Source: DASVHS01 sp035468985
GTDB taxonomy: Bacteria; Acidobacteriota; Thermoanaerobaculia; Gp7-AA8
DNA: 64,000 bases
Reading direction: 5' to 3'
Assembly (NCBI GenBank): GCA_035468985.1
Contig: DATISF010000046.1
Span: 12,362 to 76,361, forward strand
The notes under the pieces were generated by a model. That model did not search any database. It worked only from the letters and a program-made list of their open reading frames with translations, and was not told the origin of the DNA. Every line of letters begins with the position of its first letter. The stretch's first letter is position 1. The position numbers and the translations under genes were made by a program. Positions 52,874 to 62,279 of the stretch are shown here, in pieces.

Positions 52874-55800
52874 ATGCGCGGTTGCACTCTCGCAGCCATT
52901 CTCTTCTCTCTCATCCCCGCCGCTCTTTTCGCACAGGCGCCTCCGCCGGAAGCGGAGGAGCTCCGCGAAGCGTGCCCCGAGGATCACATTGCCGAGTATC
53001 TCGAGCGGCATGGAGATTACGGGAAGATCGATCCGGAGATCATGCTGGAGCTGTCGCGGCGCGTGAAGGCCTCGCTCGACGCGCAGCGTTTCGTCGCATC
53101 GAGCATCGGCGGCACGGTTTGGAAATCCATCGGCCCCACGAATGGCGCCGGACGCGCGACCGCAATCGCACTCCATCCGGGAGCCCCGGACACGGCGATC
53201 ATCGGTGCAGCGGGCGGCGGAGCCTGGAAGACCACCGACGGCGGCACGAACTGGCGCGCGCTCACCGATGACATCCCGAATCTCTCCGTCGGCGCCATCG
53301 CCTACGCACCCTCGGATCCCAGAGTCGTCTATCTCGGCACCGGTGAAGGGGGATACGCGGGCGACTTCATCCCCGGAATCGGCCTGCTCGTCTCCAATGA
53401 CGGCGGCGAATCGTGGACCCTTCCCTCCTCGGTGATCGCATCGCAGTTCTACAAGATCCTGGTCAGCCCGACGAATCCGCAGGAACTTCTTGCGGCCACG
53501 AACAACGGCCTTCTCCGATCGACCACGGGGCAGAACGGACCGTGGACGCAGGTCATCCGGTCGCTGGCAGGGCCCCAGACCGGGTACGGCGACGTGACCG
53601 ATCTCGTGCGCGATCCAACCGACGCGAACATGCTCTACGCTGCGACATGGGATCGCCGCCTGTGGTGTGTCAAGCAGCGCTGCGGGATCGAAACCTCGTT
53701 CGCGTCGCCGACGGTGATGAAGTCGACCGACGGCGGAGCGACGTGGTCGCCGGCATCGACGGGATTGCCGGCATCGACCGCCTCGCAGCGGGTCAACCGA
53801 ATGGCAATGGCCATTGCTCCGTCGAGTCCGCAGACGCTCTATCTCGCGACTTCGATTCTCGACAATGCCACCGGCGACGAAGGCTCGCACATCTACAAGA
53901 GCACGGATGGCGCGGCGACGTGGACCGAGACCGCACTGCCGGGCAGCAAGGACTTCGGCGTCAGCCAGTACCTCGGAACGCAGGGGTGGTACGACAACAC
54001 GATCATCGTTTCGCCCGCCGATCCGAATGTCGTGATCGCCGGAGGCATCGGCTACATCAAGACCATCGACGGCGGCGGAAGCTGGACGCGGACGATGACA
54101 ACCGTTCACGTCGATGCCCACGAGCTCCGCTACGACGCCGCCGGAACGCTGTGGATCGCATGCGACGGCGGAATCTGGACCTCCGCCGACAGCACGACCG
54201 CGACCGGCCACAACAACGGTCTGGTGACGCGGCAGTTTTACGACATCGCCAACGACCCGGCGAACCGCAACCGCGTGTACGGCGGGCAGCAGGACAACGG
54301 GACGATCCTGCGGGGGGATGCCGGCGGTTCGAGCTGGACGAACTTCTCCGGCGGCGACGGATTCGCCTGTGCCGTGAACCGGGCGCTCCCCGCGGTCGCA
54401 TACTCCACCGTGCAATTCGGAATCGTTCTGCGCACGGTCACGGCCGGAACGATCAATCGGACGATCCAGCGCACGCCGCCCTACGAGAAGTTCGAGACGA
54501 CGCCGTTCTACTCGATCGTCATGGTCGATCCGAAACAGCCGTCGACGCTGTACTCGGTCTCGAATCGCATCTGGAAATCGACGACCAGCGGCGATGGCTG
54601 GCAACCGCTGCCGAGCGTTCTCGTCGACGGCCAGCCGCTTCCGACCGACGCCAGCATCCGCACCTTCGCCATCTCGCCGAGCGATCCGAACGTCATGATG
54701 ATCGCCCTCGCTTCGCCGCGGCGGCATGTCTACCGCACCACGAACGGCGGAGCACAGTGGACCGATGTGACCGGCACGCTGCCGGCCGGCCGCACCATCC
54801 TTCACCTGGAGATCGATCCCGGTGATCCACGGCATGTCTTCGCCGCGATCGCCGGGACGAGTGGTCCGTCGATGTACATGTCGGCCGACGGCGGAAGCAC
54901 GTGGCAGGAGCGCACGAACGGACTCCCGCCGTTCTCTGCGCAAACCGTGCGATTCGATCCGACCGACTCGACCACGCTCTACGCCGGGACCGATGTCGGC
55001 GTGTATCGCTCGACCGACAGCGGCGGATCGTGGCAGCGATTTGGAACGGGCATGCCGGCCGTATCGGTGTACGACGTCGAACCACTCGCCGACGGCACGA
55101 TTCTTCGCGCCGCGACGCACGGGCGCGGTGTCTGGGAGCTCGACATCGGCGCCCCGCCGAACGTACCGCCGTCGATCACCATCATCACGCCGGCGACGCA
55201 GCAGATCGCGGTCTCGCCCGGCACGAGCGTCTCGTTCAACGGAGCGTTCAGCGATCCGAATAGTGACGTGACAACGGCAATCTGGACCTTTGCCGATGAC
55301 TGGTCGTCTGTTCCGGCAACGAGCGGCGGTTCGGTCAGTCATCGTTTCGATCGTATCGGCCGCTATCCCGTCGGCCTGGCAGTGAGAGATTCAAATGGCG
55401 GAATCGGCGCGGCATCGGTCGAAGTGGACGTGCTCGATCCAGCCGACTCGTGCAGTACGCCGATCGAGATTCCGTCCGCGGGTCCGTTCCCGTACAGCCT
55501 CACGATCAACACCGATCTTTCGACGAAGCAGGCCTCCGATCCGCATGGGCTCTCCGCGTGCTACTCGTTCAATCCGGTCTCGTCGACGTGGGTGACGTTC
55601 ACGCCGGAGGTCAGCGGCGACTATCAGGTGTCGCTCTGCGGGTCGAGCGTCTCGGCGATCGTGATCGGCTATACGGGCGATGCTTGCGGGGCCCTCACGC
55701 CGATGAACCTTTGTATCTCCCGGCCGAGCACCACCTCCGATTGCGCGTCGTCGCTCTCGACGCAAGCCGGCACGCTCACCGCGGGCGTACCGATTCGGAT

Positions 55801-56155
55801 GCTCGTGTCGAACTACTTCGCCAACGATTACGGCGAGGTGACGTTGACGATCACGCAGAACACGACACTCGCTCCGCTCGTGACCCGCGTGGCTCCTGCG
55901 ACTGGCGCCGCCGGAACGCAGATCGCCATCAACGGCGTCGGATTCCAGTCCGGCGCGACGGTCACGATCGGAGGCGTTCGCGCGGAGAACGTCGTGTTCG
56001 TGTCGACGAACTTGCTCCTCGCGACCGTCGGTGCACGCGGCGGCGGCAATGCCGAAGTGACCGTGCAGAATCCCGACGGCACCGTGGCTACCCTTGGCGC
56101 CGGATTCACGTACGCGCCGGTGCCGACGGGAAGACGCAGGGCCGTCCGGCGGTAA
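52874..56155 (+). CDS. Secreted BNR/VPS10-like repeat protein with PKD and IPT domains
   Basis: 1093 residues. Signal peptide (1-20, ending ALFA), then a beta-propeller region (about 75-755) with BNR/sialidase-like repeats (WKTTDGGTNW, VSNDGGESWT, YKSTDGAATW, YRSTDSGGSW), a PKD domain (about 762-855), a pre-peptidase C-terminal-like domain (about 860-990) and an IPT/TIG domain (about 1000-1085). The tail RRRAVRR is basic. It is probably a cell-surface or secreted glycan-binding protein or glycosidase; no catalytic residues can be placed. It follows the peroxidase remnant by 33 bp. Confidence 0.85.
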   Translation: MRGCTLAAILFSLIPAALFAQAPPPEAEELREACPEDHIAEYLERHGDYGKIDPEIMLELSRRVKASLDAQRFVASSIGGTVWKSIGPTNGAGRATAIALHPGAPDTAIIGAAGGGAWKTTDGGTNWRALTDDIPNLSVGAIAYAPSDPRVVYLGTGEGGYAGDFIPGIGLLVSNDGGESWTLPSSVIASQFYKILVSPTNPQELLAATNNGLLRSTTGQNGPWTQVIRSLAGPQTGYGDVTDLVRDPTDANMLYAATWDRRLWCVKQRCGIETSFASPTVMKSTDGGATWSPASTGLPASTASQRVNRMAMAIAPSSPQTLYLATSILDNATGDEGSHIYKSTDGAATWTETALPGSKDFGVSQYLGTQGWYDNTIIVSPADPNVVIAGGIGYIKTIDGGGSWTRTMTTVHVDAHELRYDAAGTLWIACDGGIWTSADSTTATGHNNGLVTRQFYDIANDPANRNRVYGGQQDNGTILRGDAGGSSWTNFSGGDGFACAVNRALPAVAYSTVQFGIVLRTVTAGTINRTIQRTPPYEKFETTPFYSIVMVDPKQPSTLYSVSNRIWKSTTSGDGWQPLPSVLVDGQPLPTDASIRTFAISPSDPNVMMIALASPRRHVYRTTNGGAQWTDVTGTLPAGRTILHLEIDPGDPRHVFAAIAGTSGPSMYMSADGGSTWQERTNGLPPFSAQTVRFDPTDSTTLYAGTDVGVYRSTDSGGSWQRFGTGMPAVSVYDVEPLADGTILRAATHGRGVWELDIGAPPNVPPSITIITPATQQIAVSPGTSVSFNGAFSDPNSDVTTAIWTFADDWSSVPATSGGSVSHRFDRIGRYPVGLAVRDSNGGIGAASVEVDVLDPADSCSTPIEIPSAGPFPYSLTINTDLSTKQASDPHGLSACYSFNPVSSTWVTFTPEVSGDYQVSLCGSSVSAIVIGYTGDACGALTPMNLCISRPSTTSDCASSLSTQAGTLTAGVPIRMLVSNYFANDYGEVTLTITQNTTLAPLVTRVAPATGAAGTQIAINGVGFQSGATVTIGGVRAENVVFVSTNLLLATVGARGGGNAEVTVQNPDGTVATLGAGFTYAPVPTGRRRAVRR

Positions 56156-56160
56156 TCACC

Positions 56161-58746
56161 TCATCCCGGCGTCCCGTTCGTCGTCGTCGTTGGCGGCGGC
56201 GGTGGCGGTGGCGGTGCTGACGTGCCGGTCGTATCGGTCGCGGCCGGCGGCAATGTCTCGGTTTTCGGCGGCGACTGCGTCGAGGTCGGAGGCGGAGCCG
56301 GGGCGGTCTCGGTTCGGAACACGCCGCCACCGAGCGGCGGCAGGGTCTCCGTTGCGGTCGTCGTCATCCCTTCGGGCGACGGAATCCCGATCGTGTCGAG
56401 CGCGATCGGATTTCCGAACTGATCGACGCCGGGCATCACCGGCGCCTGAGGGCTGTGCAGCGGACATGGATTCATCGGCTCGGTGCCGCTCTTGAACGCA
56501 TCCCGCACGACGGTCCCCGCGGGGCAGAACGGCGTTGCCAGCCCGCCGCTGGTCTCGTCCACTTCGGCAAACGAGATTCCGGGAGGCACACCGAAATCGA
56601 GGGACGGCTCGTTCCCGGTGGCGGCGAGCATGTAACGCGTCCACATCGGCACCGCCGCTTCTCCGCCGGCGAGACCGGTTGGGGAGTTGTCGTCGAAGCC
56701 GACCCACGTCAACGCCAGAGTCTCCGGCGTAAAGCCGACGAACCACGCGTCGCGCTTGTCGTTCGTCGTTCCGGTTTTCCCCGCGGCCAGGCGGTGGAAT
56801 CCCATTCTCCGCGCCGCCCCCGCGGTTCCGCGATCGAGCACTCCGCGCATCACATTGACGAGCACATAGACGTCGCGTGCCGGAAACACCTGCACCGGCT
56901 TGATGTCGTCGCTTGCCGAGAGGAGCGTGCCTCGATCGTCCGTCACAAAGCGCACGGTGCGCAGCGGCATGCGCGAGCCGAGGCGCGCGATCGTCGAGTA
57001 CGCATCGGCCATCTCGATCGGCGGAATGTCCGCCGCGCCGAGAAGAATGGAAGGATTGCCGCCATCGAGCTCGGTCTGAACGCCGAGCGTCCTGGCGGCC
57101 TTCAGGATCGGATCGATCCCGCACGCCAGCCCGATACGCACGGACGCGGAGTTCATCGATTGCTCGAGCGCTTCGCGAACGGTGACGGTGCCATGGTACG
57201 AGCTCTCGTAATTGCGGGGAGACCAGTCTCGATACTCCTTCATCGGCGGCAGACGCGTGTCGCTGACGAGCGTTGCCGGCGTGATGTTCTGGTTGGAAAG
57301 GCTGGGCTCGAACGCGGTCAGATAAACGAACGGCTTGAAGAGCGATCCGACCTGCCTCCTGGCATTGAGCGCTCGATTGAACTGGCTGAAGTCGTAATTC
57401 CGGCCGCCCACGAGTGCGCGGATCTCGCCGGTCGGGATGTCGACGTGAATGATCACGCCTTCGATCGGCGCGTCCTTTCGGCGAAGCCGCGGATACGACG
57501 TCTCGAGCCCGCGCAGACTCGAGTCGAGCGTCTGCGTCGCCGCGCTCTGCGCGTTCAGATCGATGGCCGTGTAGATCATCAACCCGCGCCCTTTCACGTC
57601 GGTCACGCCGTAATCGCGCGACATCTCCTGCAGCACGCGGTCGACATAGAACGGGATCGATCCGAGGCCGACCTTCTGCCGGAACGGCTTCCGGGGCAGC
57701 GGCTCGGCCATGGCCCTGTCGTGGGTGGCCTGATCGATCTTCCTGTTCCTTAGCATCAGCTGCAGAACCGTGTTGCGCCGTTTCAGCGCGAGTTGTGGGT
57801 CGGCGAACGGCGAGTAGTTGTTCGGACTGCGGATCATGCCGGCCAGCATCGCCGCCTGCGCGACGCTGATCTCCGACACCGGCTTGCCGAAATAGAACCG
57901 TGAAGCCTCGCCCACTCCCACGATCGAGATCGACCGGTTGCGTCCGAGGTAGATGTCGTTGAGGTAGGCCTCGAGAATCTCGCGCTTCGAATACTTGGCG
58001 TCGAGAATCACCGCCATCACCGCTTCGATGACTTTTCGTCGCAGCGTGCGCTCGCTCGTGAGGTAGTAGTTCTTCACGAGCTGCTGCGTCAGCGTCGAGC
58101 CGCCTTCGGCCACGCCGCGCGCCCGGATGTTGCGGAAACCCGCGCGCATGATTCCCAGCGGGTCGACGCCGGGGTGATGCCAGAAGCGCACGTCCTCCGT
58201 CACGATCACGGCGTCCTGCAGATGCTGCGGAACCTGGTTGAGCGTGACCGGTTGCCGGTTCTCGAGCTGATCGCTGAGGATCGACGTAAGGAGCTCCGGC
58301 TCGAGCGCCGCGTTTCCCAGCGAGCGTAACTCGCGCATCGACATGACGGAGGAGACCCCGGCACGATCGAATTCGATGCGCACCGGCTGCGCCGGATACT
58401 GACCCGTCGGATGAGTGAACTCGCGCGTGAAGATGTCGATGTGTCCGCGTCCGAGAGCGTAGTCGCCGGCCTTCACCACCGACTCGGTCTCCCGGTAGCC
58501 GAGGCGGTCGAGCTTCTCGAGGATGTCGTCGCTCTGCAGCGGGACTCCCGCCTTGAGCGGCGTGTAATCGGCGAAGATCCGCGTCGGCAGCGAGACACGC
58601 CGCAGCTGAAACCTGCCGACTGATTGCCTGTAAACGTACAAGAAAAGAGCCGCCACGGCGACGATGAAGATCGTGACCACGATCGAGATCGTGCGGAAAA
58701 CGGTCCGTCGCGTCGGCAATCGGGGGGTGAAGTCGGCCATCGTCAT
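56161..58746 (-). CDS. mrcB: Penicillin-binding protein 1b-type bifunctional enzyme
   Basis: 861 residues. It polymerises and crosslinks peptidoglycan at the inner membrane. Membrane anchor at 17-40, a UB2H-like domain (about 45-150), glycosyltransferase 51 (about 165-345; TEDVRFWHHPGVDPLG, GGSTLTQQLVKN), and a transpeptidase domain with SLFK (Ser468), SMN and KTGT. A Pro/Thr-rich tail of about 100 residues follows, with PPPPPPPP near the end. The UB2H domain points to PBP1b rather than PBP1a. It follows pgeF by 37 bp. Confidence 0.9.
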   Translation of the reverse strand: MTMADFTPRLPTRRTVFRTISIVVTIFIVAVAALFLYVYRQSVGRFQLRRVSLPTRIFADYTPLKAGVPLQSDDILEKLDRLGYRETESVVKAGDYALGRGHIDIFTREFTHPTGQYPAQPVRIEFDRAGVSSVMSMRELRSLGNAALEPELLTSILSDQLENRQPVTLNQVPQHLQDAVIVTEDVRFWHHPGVDPLGIMRAGFRNIRARGVAEGGSTLTQQLVKNYYLTSERTLRRKVIEAVMAVILDAKYSKREILEAYLNDIYLGRNRSISIVGVGEASRFYFGKPVSEISVAQAAMLAGMIRSPNNYSPFADPQLALKRRNTVLQLMLRNRKIDQATHDRAMAEPLPRKPFRQKVGLGSIPFYVDRVLQEMSRDYGVTDVKGRGLMIYTAIDLNAQSAATQTLDSSLRGLETSYPRLRRKDAPIEGVIIHVDIPTGEIRALVGGRNYDFSQFNRALNARRQVGSLFKPFVYLTAFEPSLSNQNITPATLVSDTRLPPMKEYRDWSPRNYESSYHGTVTVREALEQSMNSASVRIGLACGIDPILKAARTLGVQTELDGGNPSILLGAADIPPIEMADAYSTIARLGSRMPLRTVRFVTDDRGTLLSASDDIKPVQVFPARDVYVLVNVMRGVLDRGTAGAARRMGFHRLAAGKTGTTNDKRDAWFVGFTPETLALTWVGFDDNSPTGLAGGEAAVPMWTRYMLAATGNEPSLDFGVPPGISFAEVDETSGGLATPFCPAGTVVRDAFKSGTEPMNPCPLHSPQAPVMPGVDQFGNPIALDTIGIPSPEGMTTTATETLPPLGGGVFRTETAPAPPPTSTQSPPKTETLPPAATDTTGTSAPPPPPPPPTTTTNGTPG

Positions 58747-58783
58747 TGCCGGCGATTGCCAGATTCCTGCCGCTTCGGCGGAT

Positions 58784-59476
58784 TTACTGAGCCACGACGG
58801 TCAAATTGCTGCCGCCCTTCCCATCCCGGCGGAAGGAATGGAAGATCGAGCCCTCGCAGCGGGTGCACAGGCCGGAATCGAAAATCCGCTCCGCCGCGAA
58901 CCGGCGCGTCCGCAGAATGTGAACGGTGAACGCCGGGATGTCGACGTGCGGCTTGGCGTAGCTCCGATCGACGAATTGTTCGTCGAATTGGGCCGCGACC
59001 TCCTCTCCGACTTCGAAACAGCAGACGCGGATCGAAGGGCCGAGGTACGCAAACGCCTTCGCCGGATCGATGGGTGCGGCGTCGAGTGTTGCCGCGGTGA
59101 CCCCGCGGACCGTGCCACGCCACCCGGAGTGAATGTTGGCGATCACATCGCCCTCGATCAGCGTCACCGGGAGACAATCCGCCACTTTGATTCCGAGGGC
59201 CACGCGAGCCTCGGCGGTCCAAAGGGCGTCGCAGGAGTCGCACTCCTGCCAATCCGGCGACGGACTCGCCCGCTGAACCGTGACGCCATGCACCTGCGTG
59301 CACGTCGCGAGCGTGGCCTCTACGCCGAAACGATCGCGGATCACATCGGCGATCTGACGCGCGACCGGGGCATCGACGCGCCCGCGAAAATCGAGCGTCG
59401 TGTAGAAGAGGGCTCTCCCGCCGGGAAGAACTTCCGGGACGACGATCCGTCCGAGTGTGCTCTGTTCAACCAACAT
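58784..59476 (-). CDS. pgeF: Peptidoglycan editing factor PgeF (YfiH family)
   Basis: 230 residues of the family once called laccase/polyphenol oxidase; E. coli YfiH removes wrongly placed L-Ser from peptidoglycan precursors. The signatures CTQVHG, DCLPV and HSGWRGTV carry the metal-binding His and Cys. It lies next to PBP1b, in keeping with a cell-wall role. Its first bases overlap the DUF3592 gene by 11 bp. Confidence 0.9.
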   Translation of the reverse strand: MLVEQSTLGRIVVPEVLPGGRALFYTTLDFRGRVDAPVARQIADVIRDRFGVEATLATCTQVHGVTVQRASPSPDWQECDSCDALWTAEARVALGIKVADCLPVTLIEGDVIANIHSGWRGTVRGVTAATLDAAPIDPAKAFAYLGPSIRVCCFEVGEEVAAQFDEQFVDRSYAKPHVDIPAFTVHILRTRRFAAERIFDSGLCTRCEGSIFHSFRRDGKGGSNLTVVAQ

Positions 59477-60110
59477 TGATGCGTCGCAGCTTCATCATGG
59501 CTTCCGGCTTGAGGATCATGAAGACGCCCGCGATCGCGAACATCCCGAAGGCAACGAGGCCGATGAAGTCATCCGAGCTGGCGCCGACCGTTGTGAGTGA
59601 TCGCTCAGGGTGCGCAGGATTGTAGCGGACCGGGAATTGTTGTCCGCGGCGCAGGTAGCCCTCCGGGTGCCTGCCGACGTACCTGGAACCGGCGACTTCA
59701 TACTCGTAGTCCGACCACCCGATCGCGGTCGCCTGCACGGACGGCCAATGCTCGCTCGCGCTCTTCTCCACAACCCTCGGCACCCCTGAAAGAACGACGT
59801 ACCCTGCCAGGACCGCGAACCAGACGCCGACGAAGCGCATCGGGCGCGTGTCCGGTCGCGTGTCCGGTCTGGTGTCTTGCGGCGTGAACTTCGGCTCGAA
59901 GTGACGGAGCGTCTTCGGCGGCTTGCGCGGAGCCGCAGGAGCATGACCGAAGAACTTTTTCAGCTCGTCGTATTCGCCTGCCGCCTTCCAGTTGCTGCTG
60001 TCGCTGCGCTGCAGAAGCGCGGTGGCTGCGAGCTTTCCGCTCTCGATGAGCGCGCGGAGATCCGTCTCAGTGAGTGTCTCTTCGGTCGCGAATCGGGAGT
60101 AGGTGAACAA
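59466..60110 (-). CDS. DUF3592-like membrane protein
   Basis: 214 residues. The N-terminal 55 residues (ETLTETDLRALIESGKLAATALLQ, WKAAGEYDEL) resemble a GYF_2-type (DUF4339) domain. A DTRP triplet repeated three times (about 80-91) is a linker. Then a membrane helix (FVGVWFAVLAGYVVLSG), a beta-rich DUF3592-type part (ATAIGWSDYEYEVAGSRY, RGQQFPVRYNPAHPERS) and a second helix (FIGLVAFGMFAIAGVFMI). Unknown function. Confidence 0.7.
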   Translation of the reverse strand: MFTYSRFATEETLTETDLRALIESGKLAATALLQRSDSSNWKAAGEYDELKKFFGHAPAAPRKPPKTLRHFEPKFTPQDTRPDTRPDTRPMRFVGVWFAVLAGYVVLSGVPRVVEKSASEHWPSVQATAIGWSDYEYEVAGSRYVGRHPEGYLRRGQQFPVRYNPAHPERSLTTVGASSDDFIGLVAFGMFAIAGVFMILKPEAMMKLRRINVG

Positions 60111-60117
60111 GGCTGCT

Positions 60118-60927
60118 CTACGACGCGAGCGCCCGGATCTCGGTGATGCGCAAGCGCAGCTGTTCGGTGATCGAGCCGCCCCTCATCAGCGCCGCCGCTT
60201 TGGCAAACTCCTCGACCATCATGTCGACGGCGTGGAGGCCTTCGCCGCTCATGATTCCGTCGAGCGCGCGGAGGAAGTGTTTCTCCAGGGTCTTGTGCGC
60301 GGCCGGTCCGAGGAACTCCTCGGCGATGGCGCGGATCCGTCCGGCCATCTCGACGAGCTCTCCGTTCTCCTCGTCGGGGGAGCGTTCAGATTTTTTTTTT
60401 AGCTGTACGAGCTCGCCGGTGATCAGGCCGTAGAGGATCTTCGAGACCTCGAAGGCGGAGATGTTCAGGGCGCGGCCGATGTCGCTGATCGAACGGTGGC
60501 CGTCGATCTTCGTCACCAGCATCCACTCGTGAGGATTGAGCGTGACCTGTTCGTGCCGTCCCTCGCGCGCGAGCAACTCCGGAACGTAATCGACGCCCGG
60601 GATCTTCTTCGACAGCACGCGCCATTCGTCCAGGCGGCGCGCGGCCTCCATCAGCAGGTTCGTGTTCGACTTGGTGATGGTCTGCCGGTCGGCCTCATCG
60701 CCCGGGGTGAACTGAAACTCGCCGGAGCTCCAGATCGCCAGCGCGTAGATCGCTTCCTCACCGACGAGGTCGCCGATCGTCGCGTGCACCATCTGACCGT
60801 TCTTCAGAAAGATGAAGCCGCGTTCGGCGTCGCGAGTGAGCGTGAACTTACCCGTTTTCCCCGACACACTCACGAGCTGAATGATGTCGGGCAAAGGGAG
60901 TTCTTTCAGGGATCCCTGGAATGCCAT
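60118..60927 (-). CDS. DUF4388 (PATAN-type) regulatory protein
   Basis: 269 residues. The N-terminal domain matches DUF4388 (MAFQGSLKELPLPDIIQLVS, GKTGKFTLTRD, GFIFLKNGQMVHA), found in gliding and signalling proteins of myxobacteria and Acidobacteriota. A winged-helix-like middle (VTKIDGHRSISDIGRALN, EVSKILYGLIT) follows, then a helical C-terminus. A run of ten A's (T's at 60391-60400) encodes KKK near residue 177. It is 8 nt upstream of the DUF3592 gene in the same direction. Confidence 0.82.
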   Translation of the reverse strand: MAFQGSLKELPLPDIIQLVSVSGKTGKFTLTRDAERGFIFLKNGQMVHATIGDLVGEEAIYALAIWSSGEFQFTPGDEADRQTITKSNTNLLMEAARRLDEWRVLSKKIPGVDYVPELLAREGRHEQVTLNPHEWMLVTKIDGHRSISDIGRALNISAFEVSKILYGLITGELVQLKKKSERSPDEENGELVEMAGRIRAIAEEFLGPAAHKTLEKHFLRALDGIMSGEGLHAVDMMVEEFAKAAALMRGGSITEQLRLRITEIRALAS

Positions 60928-61033
60928 TTCTCGTCCGAACCCGGCGCTGGTTGTCGCGCAATCCCTCGCAGCCGAAGCACTTAGCGAAGGATTACTGGGC
61001 TTGTTTGAACTCTAAACCAGCGGTCTGGATGCG

Positions 61034-61495
61034 TCAAGAAGGATTGACGGCGCGTGGACGGTGATACTGCTCGATCGCGCTGAGCGCCCACGCTCCGAAC
61101 ACGAACGCGGCGGCGAAACCCGTGGCCAGACGCAGCGGATTCGTGCTCTCGCGCAGACGGGCCGCCTGCGTCAGGCCGTCGATGGCCATGGGCAGCGCAG
61201 CGGCATACATCGCGAAGCGCAGAACCCTTTCCTCGAGGAGCGGATAGACCGCGAACGCCACGATCCCGGCGAACAGTCCGATGTAGATGCCCGTGCAGCG
61301 GGCGCAGATCGGCATCGGCACGCCGAACATCGTCAGGCAGCGACGCTCGATTCCGTGACACAGCAGACGGAACAGGACACGCCAGCGCATCGACGCTCCC
61401 GCCGAGATCGCCCAGGCGCAGATCGAGCTCGCGCTGAGGATGACGACCGGGATCGCGGAGAGGAACGCCGCGACGATCTTGGTATCGCGGCTCAT
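61034..61495 (-). CDS. DUF2085 membrane protein
   Basis: 153 residues. Four hydrophobic segments and the DUF2085 core LCHGIERRCLTMFG, MPICARCTGIYIG with two Cys pairs and a His, possibly a metal site. Function unknown. The ATG at 61495 overlaps the DUF4013 gene by 4 nt, so they are coupled. The longer open frame to 61963 lies inside the other gene's frame and is not used. Confidence 0.8.
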   Translation of the reverse strand: MSRDTKIVAAFLSAIPVVILSASSICAWAISAGASMRWRVLFRLLCHGIERRCLTMFGVPMPICARCTGIYIGLFAGIVAFAVYPLLEERVLRFAMYAAALPMAIDGLTQAARLRESTNPLRLATGFAAAFVFGAWALSAIEQYHRPRAVNPS

Positions 61496-62208
61496 CGGCG
61501 CACCGACATCCGGTAGACCTGGGCGAATGCAAACCCGCTCACCGTCAAGGCCCAGAAGTCGGTGAAGATCACGCCGATGCACAGCAGGATGATCCCGAAG
61601 CTGGCGATGAAGCGCGCCACGATGTAGATCACGATGGCCAGCAGATAGTTGCCGATGTTGTCGCGGATGAATTCCCAGACGCGTCCGAACTCGAACGCGG
61701 CGCCGAAGCGGCGCGTGGTCACCGCCATCAGAAGCCCGGCCGGCATGAAGAACATGATGGCCATGGCGAACGGGACGACCATGCAGGACGCGCAGCCGAG
61801 CACACCGCCGCCCAGGTTGCGGGCTCCCTCGTGTTCGACGGCGTTGAGGAGCGTGCTGGGAATGCCGATGGCGAACGCGGCCACGATGATCGGCAACGAG
61901 TAGAGCAGCCCGACGCAGAACAGCATCAGCCCTTCGGTGAAGTACTCGCCCAGGGTGTCCCACTCCGGCAGAGGATGCTGCTTCCCATCGATGACGTTCC
62001 GGACGAGCTGGGCGATGTACCCGGAAATGAAGAAGATGCCGATCAGGAGGAACGACAGGAGAAAGAAGACGCCGCCAAGCAAAATTTTTGTGACCCAGTT
62101 CGGATCCTCGAACACGAATGCGAAAGGCCGAATAAAATCGTAGGCCGGCGCCGCGGCGGGCGGCGGCGGGGGCGGAGGAGGCGCGGGCGATACGTAGCTA
62201 TCCGTCAT
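61492..62208 (-). CDS. DUF4013 membrane protein
   Basis: 238 residues: a Pro/Ala-rich N-terminus (PAPPPPPPPPAAA), then about five membrane segments (WVTKILLGGVFFLLSFLLI, LYSLPIIVAAFAI, VVPFAMAIMFFMPAGLLM, YLLAIVIYIVARFI, ALTVSGFAFAQVY), as in DUF4013. Function unknown. Divergent from the TonB-like gene, with 71 bp between starts. Confidence 0.8.
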   Translation of the reverse strand: MTDSYVSPAPPPPPPPPAAAPAYDFIRPFAFVFEDPNWVTKILLGGVFFLLSFLLIGIFFISGYIAQLVRNVIDGKQHPLPEWDTLGEYFTEGLMLFCVGLLYSLPIIVAAFAIGIPSTLLNAVEHEGARNLGGGVLGCASCMVVPFAMAIMFFMPAGLLMAVTTRRFGAAFEFGRVWEFIRDNIGNYLLAIVIYIVARFIASFGIILLCIGVIFTDFWALTVSGFAFAQVYRMSVRR

Positions 62209-62279
62209 CCGTTCATCAGTTTATGCTGTTCGGAACCTGGAAGAAAACTGCCCCGTCCTAGCTTGTAACCAGGAGCCCC

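Noticed and set aside
52646..55342. 898-codon open frame on the minus strand
   Set aside because: Antisense to the BNR/PKD/IPT gene, Arg-rich, no domain; a shadow of the real gene.
61034..61963. 309-codon form of the DUF2085 gene
   Set aside because: The N-terminal half is out of frame with the DUF4013 gene it overlaps and has an Arg/His-rich shadow composition; the ATG at 61495 fits the family length.
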